A stretch of DNA of 64,000 nt from an uncultured Subdoligranulum sp. (GCA_945830575.1 CALZZE010000006.1:43841-107840); one strand, 5' to 3'. Counted from the stretch's first letter, positions 29,168 through 37,809 are shown. Notes: generated by a model from the sequence alone, not told the origin. Made by a program: numbers and translations.

Positions 29168-29284
29168 TACTGAATTCCTCCATTTTGTTTCGACGTTCAT
29201 GCCCGAACCCATGCCGGCAGAGGACCGCCTGTTTAATGATGTGTCATTATCCCGCCGATGGCTCGGCGGCACTAACGCTTTAGT
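29168..29284 (-). promoter_or_regulatory. 5' leader of rplS with a strong hairpin (possible L19 leader)
   Basis: The leader contains CCGCCGA-GCCA-TCGGCGG close to the transcription start. Firmicutes rplS genes often have an autoregulatory L19 leader. I see the stem and the position but cannot confirm the Rfam consensus. Confidence 0.4.
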
Positions 29285-29313
29285 ATTATACCACTGTCTT
29301 TGGGGTTTTGCAA
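29285..29313 (-). promoter_or_regulatory. sigA promoter of rplS
   Basis: Minus-strand TTGCAA, 17 bases, TATAAT. Confidence 0.88.
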
Positions 29314-29329
29314 GGGCTTTTTTGCCATT

Positions 29330-29980
29330 TCAACAAAAATCTTTGCCGTTTTTTGTGTAAAGATGCGTCCGCAGCACGGTACACTGCCATGCAGGCGCAC
29401 CGCCCAGCGTTTCCAGAAACCCCAGCAGCAGCGCCGGATTCAGGTTGACGCCCTCCCCGCTGGCGCTGGGCAGCGTCAGGGTGAAATGCAGGCTCTCCCC
29501 TTCCAGCTGGTACTCCACCCGGGGCAGGTATTCTTTCAGCTCCAGCGTCTTCTGGCCGCGCTTGGTCTTTTTCACCACCGGTGCGCCGGTGCGTTCATTG
29601 TAAGCGTCCAGCGCGGCAGCCGAGGACGCCGGCATGGTGATGGCGTACTCCGCCGAGGCGATCTCGCCGGGCTTATCCTGCGCCGGAGCTACCCGCAAAA
29701 TGCGGATTCCCCGCGGCATCAGGGGCTGCAAAGCCGCCGCCCAGGCATCGCCATCCACCGCCGGGGCCTCGGTCTTGACCTCACAGCTTTCACAGATGCT
29801 CTCCTGCCCCAGCGAGAGCGGGCAGGAAAAGGACAGGTAAATGTGCGGGTTGAAGCCCAGCGTATACCACACCGGCAGACCGCTGATCTTCAGCAGACGG
29901 TGGAATACCCGCTGCAGGTCCAGCAGAGAGATGTAGGCGGCTTCGCCGCGTTTTTCAAAGAAGATCCTGACTGTAGTCAA
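29330..29980 (-). CDS. TIGR03936-family radical-SAM-linked protein (DUF2344)
   Basis: The 216-residue protein starts TVRIFFEKRGEAAYISLLDLQRVF in the usual DUF2344 manner and always occurs with a TIGR03960 radical-SAM protein, as here. The start is a TTG eight bases after GGAGG, inside the upstream gene; overlap is 26 bases. In many bacteria the two are fused, and the pair sits near rng or rplU genes. The function is unknown; an RNA or ribosome-linked modification has been suggested only by context. No cysteine cluster motif is present, so it is a partner rather than the enzyme. Confidence 0.85.
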   Translation of the reverse strand: MTTVRIFFEKRGEAAYISLLDLQRVFHRLLKISGLPVWYTLGFNPHIYLSFSCPLSLGQESICESCEVKTEAPAVDGDAWAAALQPLMPRGIRILRVAPAQDKPGEIASAEYAITMPASSAAALDAYNERTGAPVVKKTKRGQKTLELKEYLPRVEYQLEGESLHFTLTLPSASGEGVNLNPALLLGFLETLGGAPAWQCTVLRTHLYTKNGKDFC

Positions 29981-31826
29981 AGCATGGCCCTCCCAGCAGT
30001 TTGTTTGCGCCGCAGCCATTGCATTGGCGGTTGCAGGGCTGCGTGGTCTCGGCCCGCAGCGCTTTCTCATATTCCCGCACAAGGAAACCGTGGGAAACGC
30101 CCACGTCCAGATGGCTCCAGGGCGTCACCTCATCCAGCCCCAGCGGTCGGTAGTTGTAGAAATCCGGGTCCAGCCCGCAGGCGGCAAAGGCAGCCTGCCA
30201 GCGGTCGAAGTCAAAATATTCTTCCCATGTGTCAAAGAACGCACCGTTTTCAAAGGCCGTCTCAATGACTTTGCCAAGACGGCGGTCACCCTTGGCAAAC
30301 ACGCCCTCCAGCACGCTGGTGGCGCTGTCGTGGTAGTTGACCTTGATCTTGCGGGAGTGTACGCAGCTGAGCAGATATTTCTGCTTTTCCCGCAGCGTTT
30401 CCCGCCGGTCCTGCGCGCAGAACTGGAAGGGGGTGTCTGGCTTCGGCACAAAACAGGCCACGCTACAGGTGACCTGCACGCCCTTGCCTTTGGCGTGGTC
30501 GAGGGAGTAGTACAGATCCACCACCTTTTGGGCGGTGTCCGCGATGCCCTTGATGTCCTCCAGCGTTTCGGTGGGAAGGCCCATCATAAAATACAGCTTG
30601 ACCGAGGTATACCCTTCCTCAAAGGCGATGCGGCAGCCCCGCTCGATCTGCTCCCACGTGACATTTTTGTTGATGACATCCCGCAGACGCTGGGTGCCCG
30701 CCTCCGCGGCGAAGGTCAGGCCGCTCTTGCGCACTTTGGTGGTCTTTTCCACCAGAGACTGGGAAAAATTGTCCACCCGCAGACTGGGCAGCGACAGGCT
30801 CACGTGATCCTGCTCCGCCCAGGAGTTGAGACCGTCCAGAATGTCCTCCAGCCGGGAATGATCCGAGGTGGACAGGCTGGTGAGGCTCAGTTCATCGTAG
30901 CCGGTGTTGTGGCAGAGCACCCGGGCGCTGTCGCTGATGAGCTGGGGCGAACGCTCCCGGAAGGGGCGGTAAATCTGTCCCGCCTGACAGAACCGGCAGC
31001 CGCGCACGCAGCCGCGCAGCACCTCCACGCTGGCGCGGTCCTGCACCGCGCCCACCATGGGCACCACGAAATTTTCCGGCGGGGTGTAATCGTCCATGTT
31101 GATGATGGCCTTGGTGACCCGCTCCGGCACGCCGGGACGGTTGGGGCGGATGCTCTCCACCCGGCCGTCCTCCAGATAGCGCACATCATAAAAGGAAGGC
31201 ACATATACGCCGGGAATTTTGGCCAGCGCCAGCAGCAGTGTTTCCTTGTTCCAGCCCAGCTTTTTGCCCTGCTCCACCGTGGCGCAGATGTCCTGCAGCA
31301 TCTGTTCGCCTTCACCCAGCTGCATGATGTCAAAGAAATCCGCCATAGGCTCCGCGTTGCAGACGCAGGGGCCGCCCGCGATGATGAGCGGCCAGCGCTC
31401 ATCCCGGTCGGCGGCGCGCAGCGGGATGCCGGACAGCCTGAGCATGGCCAGCACATTGGTGTAGCAAAGCTCGTATTCCAGCGAAAATCCCACGATGTCA
31501 AAATCTGTCAGCGGGTCCTTGCTCTCCAGACAGTACAGCGGAATCCCCAGCCGCTCCATCTCTGCCTTCATGTCGGTCCATGGCATAAAAGCGCGCTCAC
31601 ACCACCAGTTTTCGTGGCGGTTCAAAAGCTCATACAGGATTTTTTCGCCCAGAAAGGACATGCCAATTTCGTAGGTGTCCGGGAAGCAGAACGCCATGCG
31701 GACATCCACTTCGCTTTTATCCTTGTAGGTACAGCCCGGTTCGCCGCCGGTGTAGCGGCCCGGTTTCTGCACCTGTCCCAGCGCCTCGCGCAGCTTTGGG
31801 GAGATCGTGTTGACAACTTCCGGCAT
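29955..31826 (-). CDS. TIGR03960-family B12-binding/radical-SAM protein
   Basis: The 623-residue protein has an N-terminal cobalamin-binding-like domain (roughly residues 30-190) and a radical-SAM core with RGCVRGCRFCQAG near residue 272, giving CX3CX2C. The C-terminus has CNRQCNGCG. No substrate is known for the family. It forms a two-gene unit with the DUF2344 gene, and the site GGAAGG is seven bases before ATG. Its own promoter lies inside the 3' end of the next upstream gene. Confidence 0.9.
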   Translation of the reverse strand: MPEVVNTISPKLREALGQVQKPGRYTGGEPGCTYKDKSEVDVRMAFCFPDTYEIGMSFLGEKILYELLNRHENWWCERAFMPWTDMKAEMERLGIPLYCLESKDPLTDFDIVGFSLEYELCYTNVLAMLRLSGIPLRAADRDERWPLIIAGGPCVCNAEPMADFFDIMQLGEGEQMLQDICATVEQGKKLGWNKETLLLALAKIPGVYVPSFYDVRYLEDGRVESIRPNRPGVPERVTKAIINMDDYTPPENFVVPMVGAVQDRASVEVLRGCVRGCRFCQAGQIYRPFRERSPQLISDSARVLCHNTGYDELSLTSLSTSDHSRLEDILDGLNSWAEQDHVSLSLPSLRVDNFSQSLVEKTTKVRKSGLTFAAEAGTQRLRDVINKNVTWEQIERGCRIAFEEGYTSVKLYFMMGLPTETLEDIKGIADTAQKVVDLYYSLDHAKGKGVQVTCSVACFVPKPDTPFQFCAQDRRETLREKQKYLLSCVHSRKIKVNYHDSATSVLEGVFAKGDRRLGKVIETAFENGAFFDTWEEYFDFDRWQAAFAACGLDPDFYNYRPLGLDEVTPWSHLDVGVSHGFLVREYEKALRAETTQPCNRQCNGCGANKLLGGPCFDYSQDLL

Positions 31827-31857
31827 TGTGAAACCTTCCTCTTTCTATAATGCTCCT

Positions 31858-31886
31858 ATTGTACCCTATTTTTTCGGGATTTGCAA
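31858..31886 (-). promoter_or_regulatory. sigA promoter of the radical-SAM pair
   Basis: Minus-strand TTGCAA, 17 bases, TACAAT. It overlaps the 3' end of the M50 peptidase gene. Confidence 0.8.
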
Positions 31887-32315
31887 CAGGGCCTCCACAA
31901 TTCGCTGCCCGTCCAGACTTGGCAGCGGCAGCAGATTGACGGTTCCCAGCAAAAGATTCACCGCCGCAAACCAGTAGCCCCGGTAGCTGTACCCGGCCAG
32001 TTCCATCCAGAAAATCGCGGATGCACAACAGATGAGATTCATTAACGGGCCTGCGGCGGCCAGCAGCAGCGCCTTTTGGGAGGGCAGCAGCACCCCGCGC
32101 ATCGAAAGGCAGATCCCCGTGGGAGAGACTTTCAGGCGTGGCAGACGGTGCAACAGCACAAGATGCACCGCCACATGCCCACTCTCATGCAGCAGCGCAC
32201 ACAAAAGGCTCAGCCTGACCAGCCCGGTGCCGTCCAGCGCCAGCAGCAGCGCCAGCCAGAACAGCGCGGGCATCGGCAGGTCAGGAGGCGGTTTCCAGTG
32301 CCTGCGCCGGGTCAT
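31866..32315 (-). CDS. Site-2 protease family M50, SpoIVFB-like
   Basis: The 149-residue membrane protein has HESGH (zinc ligands and catalytic Glu) near residue 40 and LLPLPSLDG near 130, the second metal site. This is a minimal intramembrane protease core. It follows an M23 protein and overlaps it by 35 bases. In Bacillus, spoIVFA (an M23-like regulator) and spoIVFB (the M50 protease that cleaves pro-sigma-K) form the same pair. I infer the same role here. The start was chosen at an ATG with AGGG eight bases upstream; nearby ATGs at 32330 and 32273 are alternatives. Confidence 0.82.
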   Translation of the reverse strand: MTRRRHWKPPPDLPMPALFWLALLLALDGTGLVRLSLLCALLHESGHVAVHLVLLHRLPRLKVSPTGICLSMRGVLLPSQKALLLAAAGPLMNLICCASAIFWMELAGYSYRGYWFAAVNLLLGTVNLLPLPSLDGQRIVEALLQIPKK

Positions 32316-33048
32316 AGCGGGTTCCCTCATGCAGAATCTCAAAATGCAGATGCGGCCCGGTGGCGTTGCCGGTCTGCCCTACCGTGCCAAGCACCTGCCC
32401 GGCCGTCACCCGCTCTCCGCCGGCGACAAACAGATACTGCATGTGCGCATACAGCGTTTCATCGCCGTTTTTGTGAAGAATTCTCAGATAATTGCCGTAG
32501 CTTTGATGCCAGCCCGCCGTGCGCACGACGCCGTCCGCCGCCGCAAGCACCGGCGTGCCCTCGGCGGCGGCCAAGTCGATACCGGTATGGAAATCCGTTC
32601 CCTGCCCGCCCATGGGGTCGGTGCGCCAGCCGTAGGCGGAGGTCTTTTCGCAGGCCCGGCCGGACAGCGGGAAGGTCAGCGGAAAAGCGGGAAGGTAACT
32701 GTCCTCGGTGTGGCGGCCATGGGCAGTGCGGGCGGATTCCGGCGTGGCGCTGCTCAGCTGGGCAAACACCTCGCTGGCCGCGCCCCGCAGCTCCGAGAAG
32801 GTCAGCTCTGCAAATTTCATGAGGCGGCGTTCATCTTCCAGCAGCTGGCTCTCCGACGCAGACAGCGCCGCACGAAAGCCGCTGCGCAGCGCCGGATACA
32901 CCGGCAGCGCCAGCTGTCTGGCCGCCAGCGCCACCGCCAGCGCCAGACCGCAGACAAACAGCTGCGCCCACAGCACAAGGTCCTCCCCGGACTTTTGAGG
33001 TTTTGGCTTTTGCTCCGGCGGCGGCGCCGGGGTGCCGTTTTCCCACAT
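32281..33048 (-). CDS. M23 peptidase-domain membrane protein, SpoIVFA-like
   Basis: The 255-residue protein has a Pro-rich cytoplasmic N-terminus, one membrane segment (about residues 26-45), a helical stalk, and a LytM/M23 domain. HTGIDLAA and HLHFE keep the zinc-binding residues, so it may be active, unlike many SpoIVFA proteins. Paired with the M50 gene it looks like spoIVFA-spoIVFB. A SpoIIQ role is the alternative. GGAGG lies eight bases before the ATG chosen. Confidence 0.82.
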   Translation of the reverse strand: MWENGTPAPPPEQKPKPQKSGEDLVLWAQLFVCGLALAVALAARQLALPVYPALRSGFRAALSASESQLLEDERRLMKFAELTFSELRGAASEVFAQLSSATPESARTAHGRHTEDSYLPAFPLTFPLSGRACEKTSAYGWRTDPMGGQGTDFHTGIDLAAAEGTPVLAAADGVVRTAGWHQSYGNYLRILHKNGDETLYAHMQYLFVAGGERVTAGQVLGTVGQTGNATGPHLHFEILHEGTRYDPAQALETAS

Positions 33049-33094
33049 GGCGGACACCTCCTTTTTCAAAAGGTATGCGCCCGCACAACAAAAT

Positions 33095-33121
33095 ATCCCC
33101 GCCGCGCAGTGCGGCGGGGAT
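33095..33121 (-). terminator. Hairpin after the 126-aa gene
   Basis: ATCCCCGCCGC and GCGGCGGGGAT flank a short loop, followed on the minus strand by ATTTTGTTG. Probable terminator of the ppk transcript. Confidence 0.75.
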
Positions 33122-33129
33122 GCCGAACA

Positions 33130-33510
33130 TCAGTCTCCCACAGCCTTGTGGAGCATGGTCATCCGCTCCTCCAGCAGCTTTTTGGGCTTGCCGAACAACC
33201 CGATGCCGTCAATTTCCAGCGTACATTCCACGCTGGCGGCATCGCCGCCGCCCAGCAAAATCAACGCAAAGGTGCCTTTTTTGCGTCCGTTCTGGAAGGT
33301 ACCGTTCATGGCCCGGGGCTTTTCCTTTCGGGTAAAATGGATGTCGGTGACGCTGCCATCCCGGTTGGTGACTTTGGCGTTCATTCCGTCATCACTTTCC
33401 TCATTGCCGGTCACATCGCTGCGCCAACCGCTCAGGGTCGGCTTGGACAGATACAACCAAAGACGGTTGGGGTCACAGCTGAAATTTTCGGTCAGCACAC
33501 AGCTTTTCAT
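33130..33510 (-). CDS. Unrecognised 126-aa protein
   Basis: I do not recognise it. The 126 residues show mixed alpha/beta content, no signal peptide and no membrane segment. The order (N-terminal FSCDPNRLWLYLSKP, several central strands, long C-terminal helix LLEERMTMLHKAV) resembles SRPBCC-fold ligand-binding proteins, but I cannot prove it. It starts 14 bases after ppk and ends before a terminator, so it is probably co-expressed with polyphosphate kinase. Confidence 0.7.
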   Translation of the reverse strand: MKSCVLTENFSCDPNRLWLYLSKPTLSGWRSDVTGNEESDDGMNAKVTNRDGSVTDIHFTRKEKPRAMNGTFQNGRKKGTFALILLGGGDAASVECTLEIDGIGLFGKPKKLLEERMTMLHKAVGD

Positions 33511-33524
33511 GATGTACCTCTTTA

Positions 33525-35759
33525 TCAGTGTTTTTTGCGGCCCAGCAGACGATCCAGCAGGCTGGTCTTGACCGGGGCCGGGCGGGCTGCCGCGGGACGG
33601 CGGGGCTGCTGCGGAGCAGGCTTTGCCGCCGGGCGGGACGGTGCCGCAGGCTTTGCGGCGGGTTTGGGAGCCGCCGGAGCCGGCTTGGGGGCAGCGGGCT
33701 GCACGGCGAAATCATCCTGAAAATAGGCATACATGGCCATCTGGCTGTCCACAGGGGCCTCTCCCTCTCCGGGATGGGCCTTGGTGTAGCTGCCGTCCGG
33801 CTGCATGATGCGGGCGTTGACGGTATCCTTCAATTGCAGTTCCAGAATCCCACGCAGCTTCTGGGCGATCTTGGGATCATCCACCCGCACGCCCACCTCC
33901 ACGCGCCGCTCGGTGTTGCGGGTGAGGAAGTCGCCGGAGGCAATGTAGACGCTGCCGGTCTCGGCATCGCCAAAGCAATAAATGCGGGAGTGCTCCAGAT
34001 ACCGTCCAACCAGACTGCGGATGTGAACGTTTTCGGTCTTGCCGGGCACACCTGCGCGCACGCAGCAGATGCCCCGCACGATCATGTCCACCCGGACCCC
34101 GGCGCAGCTGGCCTCGCTGATTTTGGCAATGATCTGCGGGTCATTGATGGAGTTGTTCTTCAGAATCATGGAGGCGGGCTTTCCCTTCCGGGCCAATTCG
34201 ATCTGTTTGTCCATCTCGGACAGCAGCACCGATTTGAACCGCAGCGGCGCCACCAGCATGGTGTCCGCCTCGGCGGTCAGGCGCTGCACCGCCATGTTGT
34301 TGAACACGGCGCTGGCCTCCTCGCCAATGTCCTGCCGGGAGGTGATAAAGGAAAGGTCGGTGTACAGCTCGCTGGTCTTTTCGTTGTAGTTGCCGGTACC
34401 GATCTGGGTAATGTAGCTGTATTTGCCGCCCACCCGGCTGGTGATGAGGGTCAGTTTGGAATGGACTTTGTAATCGTCAAAGCCGTAGAACACGGTGCAG
34501 CCCGCATCCTCCAGCTGCTTGGACCAGTCAATGTTGTTCTGCTCGTCAAAGCGGGCGCGCAGCTCCACCATGGCCACCACTTCCTTGCCGTTCTCAGCGG
34601 CGGCAATGAGGGCCTGCACGATCTGGGAGTCAGTGGCCATACGGTACAGCGTCATTTTGATGGACACCACGTTGGGATCCGCGCCGGCGCGCAGCAGCAT
34701 CCGGATGAAGGGGCGGATGCTCTGGTAGGGATAGGCCAGCAGCACATCGCGGCGGCGGGCCTCCTCATATAAGTCGTACCCCGCCGGGGCCTGAATGGGC
34801 TTTGCCACGGGATAGAACAGCTCCGCCTTGCCGTCCGAGGAGATTTTGGACGCCAGCTTGAACAGGCTGCCCGGATCCAGCGGCGTGGTCTGGGCATAGC
34901 ACCGGTCGGCGGGCAGCACCAGCTTGTCCCGCAGGAATTTCACAATGTCCTGCGGCGCGTCCGGCCAGAACTGCAGCCGGATGGCCGCCAGCTTGCGGCG
35001 CTTTTTGAGCAGTTCACTCATCACATCCCGGAAGTCGATGTCATGATCCATCATGCCCTCGTCCACCGTGATGTCGGCGTTGCGGGTCACCCGGAACAGG
35101 CAGGAATGCTGCGGCGCGCTCTTGCCGAACACCGAGGCCGCGTAATGGGCGATGAGCTCCTCCACGAAGGCAAAGCAGGTCGCCTCGCCGTCCTTGATGA
35201 ACAGCACTCGCTCAAACTGGCTGGAGATAGGCACGATGCCGTAATGGACGCCGTCCGTCTTGTTGTTCAGCTGAACGATGTAATAGGTCTCCTTGTTGCG
35301 CAGAAACGGGAAGGGGTGCCGCTGATCCACGATCTGCGGGCTGAGCATGGGGAACAGCTCCCGCTGGAAATAGGTTTTCCAGAAATGCTCCTGTTCCTTG
35401 CTCAGATGGGTGAAATCCACCTTGCGGTACCCCTGCTTGGCCAGCGCGTCCACAAGATGCTGATAATATTTGTCGCATTTGCTTTGCAGCTCCGCCACCC
35501 GCGGCGTGATGGCGGCAATCTGCTCCGAAGCGGTCATATGGGTGACCACATCGGTCTTGTTGCCCTTGAGCAGCGTCTGGTCATAGAGCGAGCCGACCCG
35601 CACCATGAAAAATTCGTCCATGTTGTTGGCGAAGATGGCGGCAAACTTGATGCGCTCCCCCAACGGCACGGTCTTGTCCTTGGCGAGGGCCAGCACGCGG
35701 CTGTCAAAGTCCAGCCAGCTCAGTTCCCGGTTGATAAAAATACTGTCCTGCGTTTCCAC
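33525..35759 (-). CDS. ppk1: Polyphosphate kinase Ppk1 with Pro/Ala-rich tail
   Basis: Ppk1 makes inorganic polyphosphate from ATP. The protein starts FINRELSWLDFDSRVL, the usual N domain, and has the two catalytic His in HSKLTLI near residue 440 and EHSRIYCFG near 597. After the family core (about residue 680) it continues with a tail of about 60 residues, rich in Pro, Ala and Lys, ending in KTSLLDRLLGRKKH. The start is GTG with GGAGG eight bases upstream. The tail is a likely disordered linker with a terminal basic amphipathic helix; I know no such fixed domain in the family. Confidence 0.95.
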   Translation of the reverse strand: METQDSIFINRELSWLDFDSRVLALAKDKTVPLGERIKFAAIFANNMDEFFMVRVGSLYDQTLLKGNKTDVVTHMTASEQIAAITPRVAELQSKCDKYYQHLVDALAKQGYRKVDFTHLSKEQEHFWKTYFQRELFPMLSPQIVDQRHPFPFLRNKETYYIVQLNNKTDGVHYGIVPISSQFERVLFIKDGEATCFAFVEELIAHYAASVFGKSAPQHSCLFRVTRNADITVDEGMMDHDIDFRDVMSELLKKRRKLAAIRLQFWPDAPQDIVKFLRDKLVLPADRCYAQTTPLDPGSLFKLASKISSDGKAELFYPVAKPIQAPAGYDLYEEARRRDVLLAYPYQSIRPFIRMLLRAGADPNVVSIKMTLYRMATDSQIVQALIAAAENGKEVVAMVELRARFDEQNNIDWSKQLEDAGCTVFYGFDDYKVHSKLTLITSRVGGKYSYITQIGTGNYNEKTSELYTDLSFITSRQDIGEEASAVFNNMAVQRLTAEADTMLVAPLRFKSVLLSEMDKQIELARKGKPASMILKNNSINDPQIIAKISEASCAGVRVDMIVRGICCVRAGVPGKTENVHIRSLVGRYLEHSRIYCFGDAETGSVYIASGDFLTRNTERRVEVGVRVDDPKIAQKLRGILELQLKDTVNARIMQPDGSYTKAHPGEGEAPVDSQMAMYAYFQDDFAVQPAAPKPAPAAPKPAAKPAAPSRPAAKPAPQQPRRPAAARPAPVKTSLLDRLLGRKKH

Positions 35760-35793
35760 ACTCGATTCCTCCCTGTGGATTCTCTTATTGCCA

Positions 35794-35822
35794 ATTATAC
35801 CACATCCCCTTAAAAAAATGAA
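35794..35822 (-). promoter_or_regulatory. Promoter of ppk1
   Basis: TATAAT at 17 bases from a weak -35 (TTCATT), on the minus strand. Confidence 0.65.
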
Positions 35823-35838
35823 CCCTTTTACAGAAGTT

Positions 35839-36102
35839 TTACCGGCGCCGCCGGGGCGGTCCCGCAGCGGGCGGGTCGGCGTCCGCCATCACCACATCGG
35901 TGCCGATGTTCCGGATGGCCTGCCATGGGATGCGCAGGTCTTCCTCATACCCCAGCAGCCCGAAGGCGCGGCCCCGTCCATGCAGAATCACCGCCGACAA
36001 GGCGGCAGTGGCCTCGTCAAATTCCAGATCGTCGATGCGTCCCAGATTTTCCCCGGTTTTGATGCGGATCACATCCTTTTCGCTCAGCTCCCGCAGCGTC
36101 AT
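35839..36102 (-). CDS. YlmC/YmxH-family PRC-barrel protein
   Basis: The 87-residue protein has a PRC-barrel pattern: LRELSEKDVIRIKTGENLGRID followed by RGRAFGLLGYEEDLRIPW. YlmC/YmxH proteins are widespread in endospore formers and are called sporulation proteins, though the role is unclear. It has a C-terminal tail of Pro and Arg. It is a single gene with a GGGGAGG site. Its upstream region also carries the promoter of the divergent HAD gene. Confidence 0.8.
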   Translation of the reverse strand: MTLRELSEKDVIRIKTGENLGRIDDLEFDEATAALSAVILHGRGRAFGLLGYEEDLRIPWQAIRNIGTDVVMADADPPAAGPPRRRR

Positions 36103-36148
36103 GGCACACGCCTCCCCTCTTCCTCTATTGTATGCGTCAAAAATTCAT

Positions 36149-36177
36149 TTGTTTCCTTGTATGGTTTGTGGTATACT
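36149..36177 (+). promoter_or_regulatory. sigA promoter of the HAD gene
   Basis: TTGTTT, 17 bases, TATACT on the plus strand, 40 bases before the start. Confidence 0.75.
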
Positions 36178-36216
36178 GGTATAAAATGACAATGGATTCC
36201 GCCGGGAGGACATGGT

Positions 36217-36876
36217 ATGTATAGAAATATTATTTTTGATTTGGGCGGCGTAGTGGTGAACTTCGACCCCAAAAATTTCCTGATGGAGCGGTTTGCCAGC
36301 CAGCGCACCGAGGACATCGTGTACGACCTGACCTTCGGCAGCAAGGAATGGCAGGATCTTGACCGGGGCGTCATCACCCGCGCACAGGCCAACCGCATCA
36401 TGCTGGAAAACGCCGCCCGCGTGGACCGGGTGTTTGAGGTTCGCACCGTCATTGAGGAATGGGAAGGCATGCTGCGCACCAAAAAGCCCACCGTCAAGAC
36501 CATGTGCAAGCTGAAACTGGCGGGCTACCGGCTGTATTATCTGTCCAACATTCCCAGCGATGTGATGCACGGCAATCTGGAAAAGCGGGATTTCTTCCCC
36601 CTGTTTGACGGCGGCATTGCCAGCTGTGACGTTCATCTGTGCAAGCCGGAGCCGGAAATTTTCACCACTTTGATGCAGACCTGCCATCTGGCCTACGATG
36701 AATCCATCTTTATCGATGACAACCGCGCCAACGCACAGGCGGCCTTCAACTTAGGCATCACCGGCATCCTGTACAAAAATCCCCGATCCTTCAACCGGGC
36801 GCTGGAATCCTGTGGCATCCACCTGCCCGCCAAACAGGTCTGGGTGCCGGAACAGAAGGAATCTCCCCAAAAATGA
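36217..36876 (+). CDS. HAD-superfamily hydrolase (YihX-like)
   Basis: The 219-residue protein has FDLGGVVVNFD at residues 7-17 (motif I with catalytic Asp), YYLSNIP (motif II Ser/Thr region), CKPEPEIF with the motif III Lys, and FIDDNRAN (motif IV). The second Asp of the classical DxD is replaced by Gly, which is usual in this HAD-IA subgroup with sugar-phosphatase members. A haloalkane role is unlikely. It is a single plus-strand gene with GGAGG before ATG and a bidirectional terminator after it. Confidence 0.87.
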   Translation: MYRNIIFDLGGVVVNFDPKNFLMERFASQRTEDIVYDLTFGSKEWQDLDRGVITRAQANRIMLENAARVDRVFEVRTVIEEWEGMLRTKKPTVKTMCKLKLAGYRLYYLSNIPSDVMHGNLEKRDFFPLFDGGIASCDVHLCKPEPEIFTTLMQTCHLAYDESIFIDDNRANAQAAFNLGITGILYKNPRSFNRALESCGIHLPAKQVWVPEQKESPQK

Positions 36877-36878
36877 CC

Positions 36879-36911
36879 GCATCCCCGGTTCCCGCAAGGA
36901 ACCGGGGATGC
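36879..36911. terminator. Bidirectional terminator between HAD gene and sigG
   Basis: A perfect 14-bp stem (GCATCCCCGGTTCC with GGAACCGGGGATGC) lies between two convergent genes. T-runs are short on both sides. Confidence 0.75.
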
Positions 36912-36914
36912 TTG

Positions 36915-37694
36915 TTACCCCGCAGAAATTTGCTCCCGGATACGGCTCAGCGCACCCTTCTCCAGCCGGCTCACCTGCGCCTGACTGATGCCAATTTCCC
37001 GGGCCACCTGTGTCTGGGTCTTGCCGGAGAGATACCGCAGCGAGATGATGCGCCGCTCCCGCTCGGAAAGCGCCTGCACCGTGTCCCGGAACATGATGTC
37101 GCTGATCCAGCTTTCCTCCCCGCCCGCATCCCGGATCTGGTCCATGATGGACAGGCCATCCTCCCCGTCGGCATAGACCGGCTCATACAGGCTGGCAGGC
37201 TCCACCACCGATTCCAGCGCCATGGCCACATTTTCCGGCGCGGCGCCCACCTTCTGGGCAATTTCCGACAGGCGGGGTTCCCGGTTCAGTTCCTTTTGCA
37301 GCGCCTCCCGGGCCTGCATGGAATGGTACGCCAGATCCCGGATGGAGCGGCTGACCCGCACGGCGTTGTTGTCCCGCAGAAAGCGGCGGATCTCCCCAAC
37401 GATCATGGGCACGCCGTAGGTGGAAAACCGCACGTTGAGGGACGGATCAAAGTTGTCGATGGCCTTGATGAGGCCGATGCACCCCACCTGAAACAGATCG
37501 TCCAGATTTTCGCCCCTGCCCGCGAATTTCTGGACGGTGCTCAGCACCAGCCGCAGATTGCCCTGGATCATCTGCTGACGGGCCTTTTTGTCCCCCGCTC
37601 GCGCCGCCTTGAGCAGGGCCGCCTTTTCCTGCTCGTTCAGCACCGGAAGGCGGGCGGTGTCCACCCCGCAAAGCTCCACTTTTCCTGCATACAT
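36915..37694 (-). CDS. sigG: RNA polymerase sporulation sigma factor SigG
   Basis: SigG drives late forespore gene expression. The 259-residue sigma-70-family protein has region 2 with FQVGCIGLIKAIDNFDPSLNVRFSTYGVPMI and region 4 with the helix-turn-helix TQTQVAREIGISQAQVSRLEKGAL. The N-terminal MYAGKVELCGVDTARLP is typical of SigG. AAGGAGG is eight bases before the ATG; 58 extra residues in the open frame are rejected. spoIIGA-sigE-sigG is the Bacillus order, here with one gene inserted. Confidence 0.96.
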   Translation of the reverse strand: MYAGKVELCGVDTARLPVLNEQEKAALLKAARAGDKKARQQMIQGNLRLVLSTVQKFAGRGENLDDLFQVGCIGLIKAIDNFDPSLNVRFSTYGVPMIVGEIRRFLRDNNAVRVSRSIRDLAYHSMQAREALQKELNREPRLSEIAQKVGAAPENVAMALESVVEPASLYEPVYADGEDGLSIMDQIRDAGGEESWISDIMFRDTVQALSERERRIISLRYLSGKTQTQVAREIGISQAQVSRLEKGALSRIREQISAG

Positions 37695-37809
37695 ACTACC
37701 AGCCTCCTTATGGGGAAGTATGGGCGGGTAGAACGGTATGCAAACAGCTGGCAAATATTGCACCCCCCGCCCGGCCGGCGCATACCATGGCGAAAGGAGG
37801 AGGGGTAGC
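37695..37809. promoter_or_regulatory. Divergent control region of sigG and the inserted plus-strand gene
   Basis: On the minus strand GCATA lies 14 bases from CATACTT, close to sigG/sigF-type signals (GYATA, CATnnTA), about 16 bases before the Shine-Dalgarno of sigG. The spacing is slightly short, so this is a candidate only. Confidence 0.4.

Noticed and set aside
30024..31850. Long antisense frame opposite the radical-SAM gene
   Set aside because: Shadow frame rich in His/Val/Gly, with no ribosome-binding site; the minus-strand gene has all family motifs.
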